The position numbers and the translations under genes were made by a program. The notes beneath the pieces were generated by a model that saw nothing but the letters and a program-made list of their open reading frames with translations, searched no databases and was not told the origin of the DNA. From contig NZ_CP046175.1 of the NCBI RefSeq assembly GCF_009708215.1, positions 3,162,001 to 3,226,000 on the forward strand: 64,000 bases of DNA. Reading direction: 5' to 3'. Below are positions 62,218 through 64,000 of the stretch, piece by piece; within the stretch, counting starts at the first letter, position 1, and each line of letters opens with the position of its first letter. This DNA is from Occultella kanbiaonis (GTDB lineage: Bacteria; Actinomycetota; Actinomycetes; Actinomycetales; Beutenbergiaceae).

Positions 62218-63315
62218 TTGAGCCTCGTAGATCAGATCGCCCAGCGCGCCCGGGAAATTCGGACCGACGGTTATAGCATGTCAATAGGTGAGGTCCTCTC
62301 CCTTTACCGTGATGGCGACATTGACATTCACCCGGAGTTCCAGAGGATCTTTCGATGGGACGACGACCAGAAGTCGAGGCTCATCGAGTCGGTATTGCTC
62401 GGCATTCCGATTCCACCAATCTTCGTTTCACAACGCGCCGACGGCGTGTGGGATGTAATCGACGGGGTGCAGAGACTCTCCACCATCCTCCAGTTCGCTG
62501 GAGAATACAAGAACGAGTCTGACATGCCGCAGCCCGAACTTGTTCTTCGAGGAGGAGAATATCTCACAGAACTCGATGGATACGTGTACTCCAAACCTTC
62601 CGAGCCGGGCACCACTGCCTTCAATGAAGCACTTAGGCGCGACTTTAAGAGAGCGAAACTCGACTTTAGGATCATCACGAAAGAATCCGATCCGAACGCG
62701 AAATACGACCTGTTCCAGAGACTGAACTCCGGATCCGTTCTGTCGCCTCAAGAGGCTAGAAATTGTCTAATGGTGATGATCGATCGTTCGTTCTACCAGA
62801 GAGTGGTGGAACTGAGTCAAAACGCAAACTTCCAAGCCTCGGTCCTCCTTTCGGATCGTCAAGAAGAGCAAGCTTACCGTGAGGAATTGGTCCTTAGGTT
62901 TTTCTGCCAAGTGGATCTGACAGGCGGGCCCACCGAACTCAAAAAGGAGTACGGCGAATACCTTACCGGCTGGATGCGCAACGCCGCCGACCCGGAGTCC
63001 ACATACTCGCTCGATACGGCAACATTCAACGAGACATTCGAGCTACTCAATCGCGCACTCGGTGAGGATACTTTTCGCCGCCATGAGAATGGTCGCCACC
63101 TCGGCCCGTTCTCGATTTCAAGTTACGAGTTCGTCACATCCGGTGTGGCATCCAATTTGGATCGATGGAGGACTCGCCCGTCTACCGACCTAAAGAGCCG
63201 CGTCGAGAGCATCTGGTCCGCAGACGTTTTCAGGTCCAACTCGGGGACCGGGGTTAGCCCTCGCCGACGCGTGCCTCGGCTCATGTCGGAAAGCCGCAAG
63301 TATTTCGGGGAGTAG
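62218..63315 (+). CDS. DUF262 (GmrSD N-terminal type) protein
   Basis: 365 residues from TTG 62218, AGGAG 5 nt upstream. DUF262 hallmarks: PEFQRIFRWDDDQKSRLIE (39-57), GIPIPPIFV and the DGVQR motif (82-86) that resembles the ParB/Srx nucleotide-binding DGxxR box; later LFQRLNSG. Only the N-terminal DUF262 half of GmrSD is present; the DUF1524 HNH nuclease is absent, as in many short members. Codon choice (ATA, AGA, AAA) and base composition are unlike the rest of the window, indicating transfer. Partner of the HEPN protein that begins 2 nt later. Confidence 0.88.
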   Translation: MSLVDQIAQRAREIRTDGYSMSIGEVLSLYRDGDIDIHPEFQRIFRWDDDQKSRLIESVLLGIPIPPIFVSQRADGVWDVIDGVQRLSTILQFAGEYKNESDMPQPELVLRGGEYLTELDGYVYSKPSEPGTTAFNEALRRDFKRAKLDFRIITKESDPNAKYDLFQRLNSGSVLSPQEARNCLMVMIDRSFYQRVVELSQNANFQASVLLSDRQEEQAYREELVLRFFCQVDLTGGPTELKKEYGEYLTGWMRNAADPESTYSLDTATFNETFELLNRALGEDTFRRHENGRHLGPFSISSYEFVTSGVASNLDRWRTRPSTDLKSRVESIWSADVFRSNSGTGVSPRRRVPRLMSESRKYFGE

Positions 63316-63317
63316 CC

Positions 63318-63992
63318 GTGGCGATCGTGACCGACGAGGACTTCGAAGCTTTCTTGGACGAAGAACTCGCATGGCGACGAATCGAGTTGTCAGCATTCTC
63401 AACTCAACTCGAGACGGCGGCAGGAAGAAATAGCGATTCACCGACGAGCCGCGCCCTTTCGCGCGGAATGACGACTCTTCTTTATGCACACTGGGAGGGT
63501 TACGGTAAAGCCGTATTCGACGCGTATCTTCGTCTCATTATGAAGCGAAAACCACTGGTCTCCGATGTGGCAGACGGACTGCTTCGTGCACACACAATTC
63601 AACTTGTTCGTCGGATGGAAAGCGGAGACGAATCGGCAAAGGTCGAGCTGATCGATATGGCCCGGGGGAAGGCGACAGGTAGGCTCCGCATCACAAGTGC
63701 GCGGGTAGTCGACACGAAATCGAATCTTCGTTCTAAGGTTCTCGAGGAGATCATGACGACTCTCGGAATCCCTCGAATCGAATTTGAGACAAAGCAGAAC
63801 CTCATCGATATTCTTCTGTGCGACCGCCGCAATGAAATTGCGCATGGCCGTGCGAGTTTTCCAAGTTGCGACGACGTGCTCGACCTCCACAAGAAGGTAC
63901 TGGGGATGATGGAAGCGTTGAGGTCCGTCACCATTTCCGAGATCCGCATCAAGGGGTACAGGCACAATGGATCGGCGTCCGCCAATGGATAA
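63318..63992 (+). CDS. MAE_28990/MAE_18760-like HEPN protein, putative RNase
   Basis: 224 residues from GTG 63318, 2 nt after the DUF262 stop, so one operon. All-helical, with SRGMTTLLYAHWEGYGKAVF (48-67), the family marker, and the HEPN motif R171-N-E-I-A-H176 (R-x4-H) used by HEPN RNases. Genes of this family regularly sit beside DUF262 genes and are predicted to be the effector of a defence or toxin-like pair, with DUF262 as the nucleotide-sensing partner. RNA cleavage is inferred from the family. Confidence 0.85.
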   Translation: MAIVTDEDFEAFLDEELAWRRIELSAFSTQLETAAGRNSDSPTSRALSRGMTTLLYAHWEGYGKAVFDAYLRLIMKRKPLVSDVADGLLRAHTIQLVRRMESGDESAKVELIDMARGKATGRLRITSARVVDTKSNLRSKVLEEIMTTLGIPRIEFETKQNLIDILLCDRRNEIAHGRASFPSCDDVLDLHKKVLGMMEALRSVTISEIRIKGYRHNGSASANG

Positions 63993-64000
63993 TGCGAAGG

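Noticed and set aside
62218-63315. DUF262 gene as a complete GmrSD-type restriction enzyme
   Set aside because: The C-terminal DUF1524 HNH domain is absent, and the frame ends at 365 residues with its own partner gene directly behind.
1-64000. CRISPR arrays, tRNA, rRNA, integrase or IS element
   Set aside because: No spaced repeats, no cloverleaf-like or rRNA sequence and no transposase or integrase product could be found on either strand.

Overview
The window is very G+C-rich DNA with actinobacterial features: TAnnnT-type -10 boxes, several apparently leaderless genes, frequent GTG/TTG starts, Tat-exported enzymes and lipoproteins. I would place it in a soil- or plant-associated member of Micrococcales (Beutenbergia/Ruania-like), but there is no rRNA or tRNA in the window to confirm this. 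Almost everything up to 59.1 kb is carbohydrate scavenging, in blocks that each carry their own regulator. The last 5 kb is a scarred accessory region.

Layout. (1) 1-4.5 kb: an exported heparinase II/III-type lyase, cut by the window edge, divergent from a DeoR-HTH/LacI-sensor chimera. (2) 4.5-8.1 kb: enolase-superfamily acid-sugar dehydratase, RraA-type aldolase, SDR and IclR regulator, with a shared TTGC-spaced operator candidate. (3) 8.4-17.6 kb: leaderless XylR-type regulator divergent from an eight-gene operon (two Gfo/Idh/MocA oxidoreductases, TIM-barrel isomerase, CUT1 ABC importer, SDR, beta-hydroxyacid dehydrogenase), followed by an aldo/keto reductase. (4) 18.6-32.8 kb: L-rhamnose block, with rhaB-rhaI-rhaD divergent from DUF4838 protein-LacI-GH78 rhamnosidase, then a second LacI and a 1245-residue exported lyase with two CBM5/12 modules. 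(5) 33.1-34.4 kb: two tandem paralogous genes of unknown function. (6) 34.4-43.8 kb: XRE-cupin regulator, DUF1028 protein, Opp/Dpp importer (one ATPase gene frameshifted), DszA/NtaA-type flavin monooxygenase and two flavin reductases, with a 42-bp perfect palindrome before the monooxygenase. (7) 44.0-59.1 kb: APC permease pseudogene, exported pectate-lyase-3 fold protein, Gfo/Idh protein, LplABC-type importer, esterase, FadR-type GntR regulator, six-hairpin glycosidase and a 1263-residue cytosolic lyase-like protein; two ACATCNRATGT operator candidates tie the two arms together. (8) 59.1-64 kb: remnants of a second Opp operon (DppF, DppB, SnoaL-like, substrate-binding protein), an unknown gene, and a visibly more A/T-rich pair encoding a DUF262 protein and a MAE_28990-like HEPN protein, a likely defence-type module.

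How the parts fit (inference): secreted lyases and glycosidases cut uronic-acid- and rhamnose-containing plant or microbial polysaccharide, CUT1 importers bring in oligosaccharides, cytosolic enzymes finish cleavage, and the Rha and dehydratase/aldolase routes feed central metabolism. The flavin monooxygenase block is a separate nutrient-scavenging system, probably for organosulfur or an N-containing compound.
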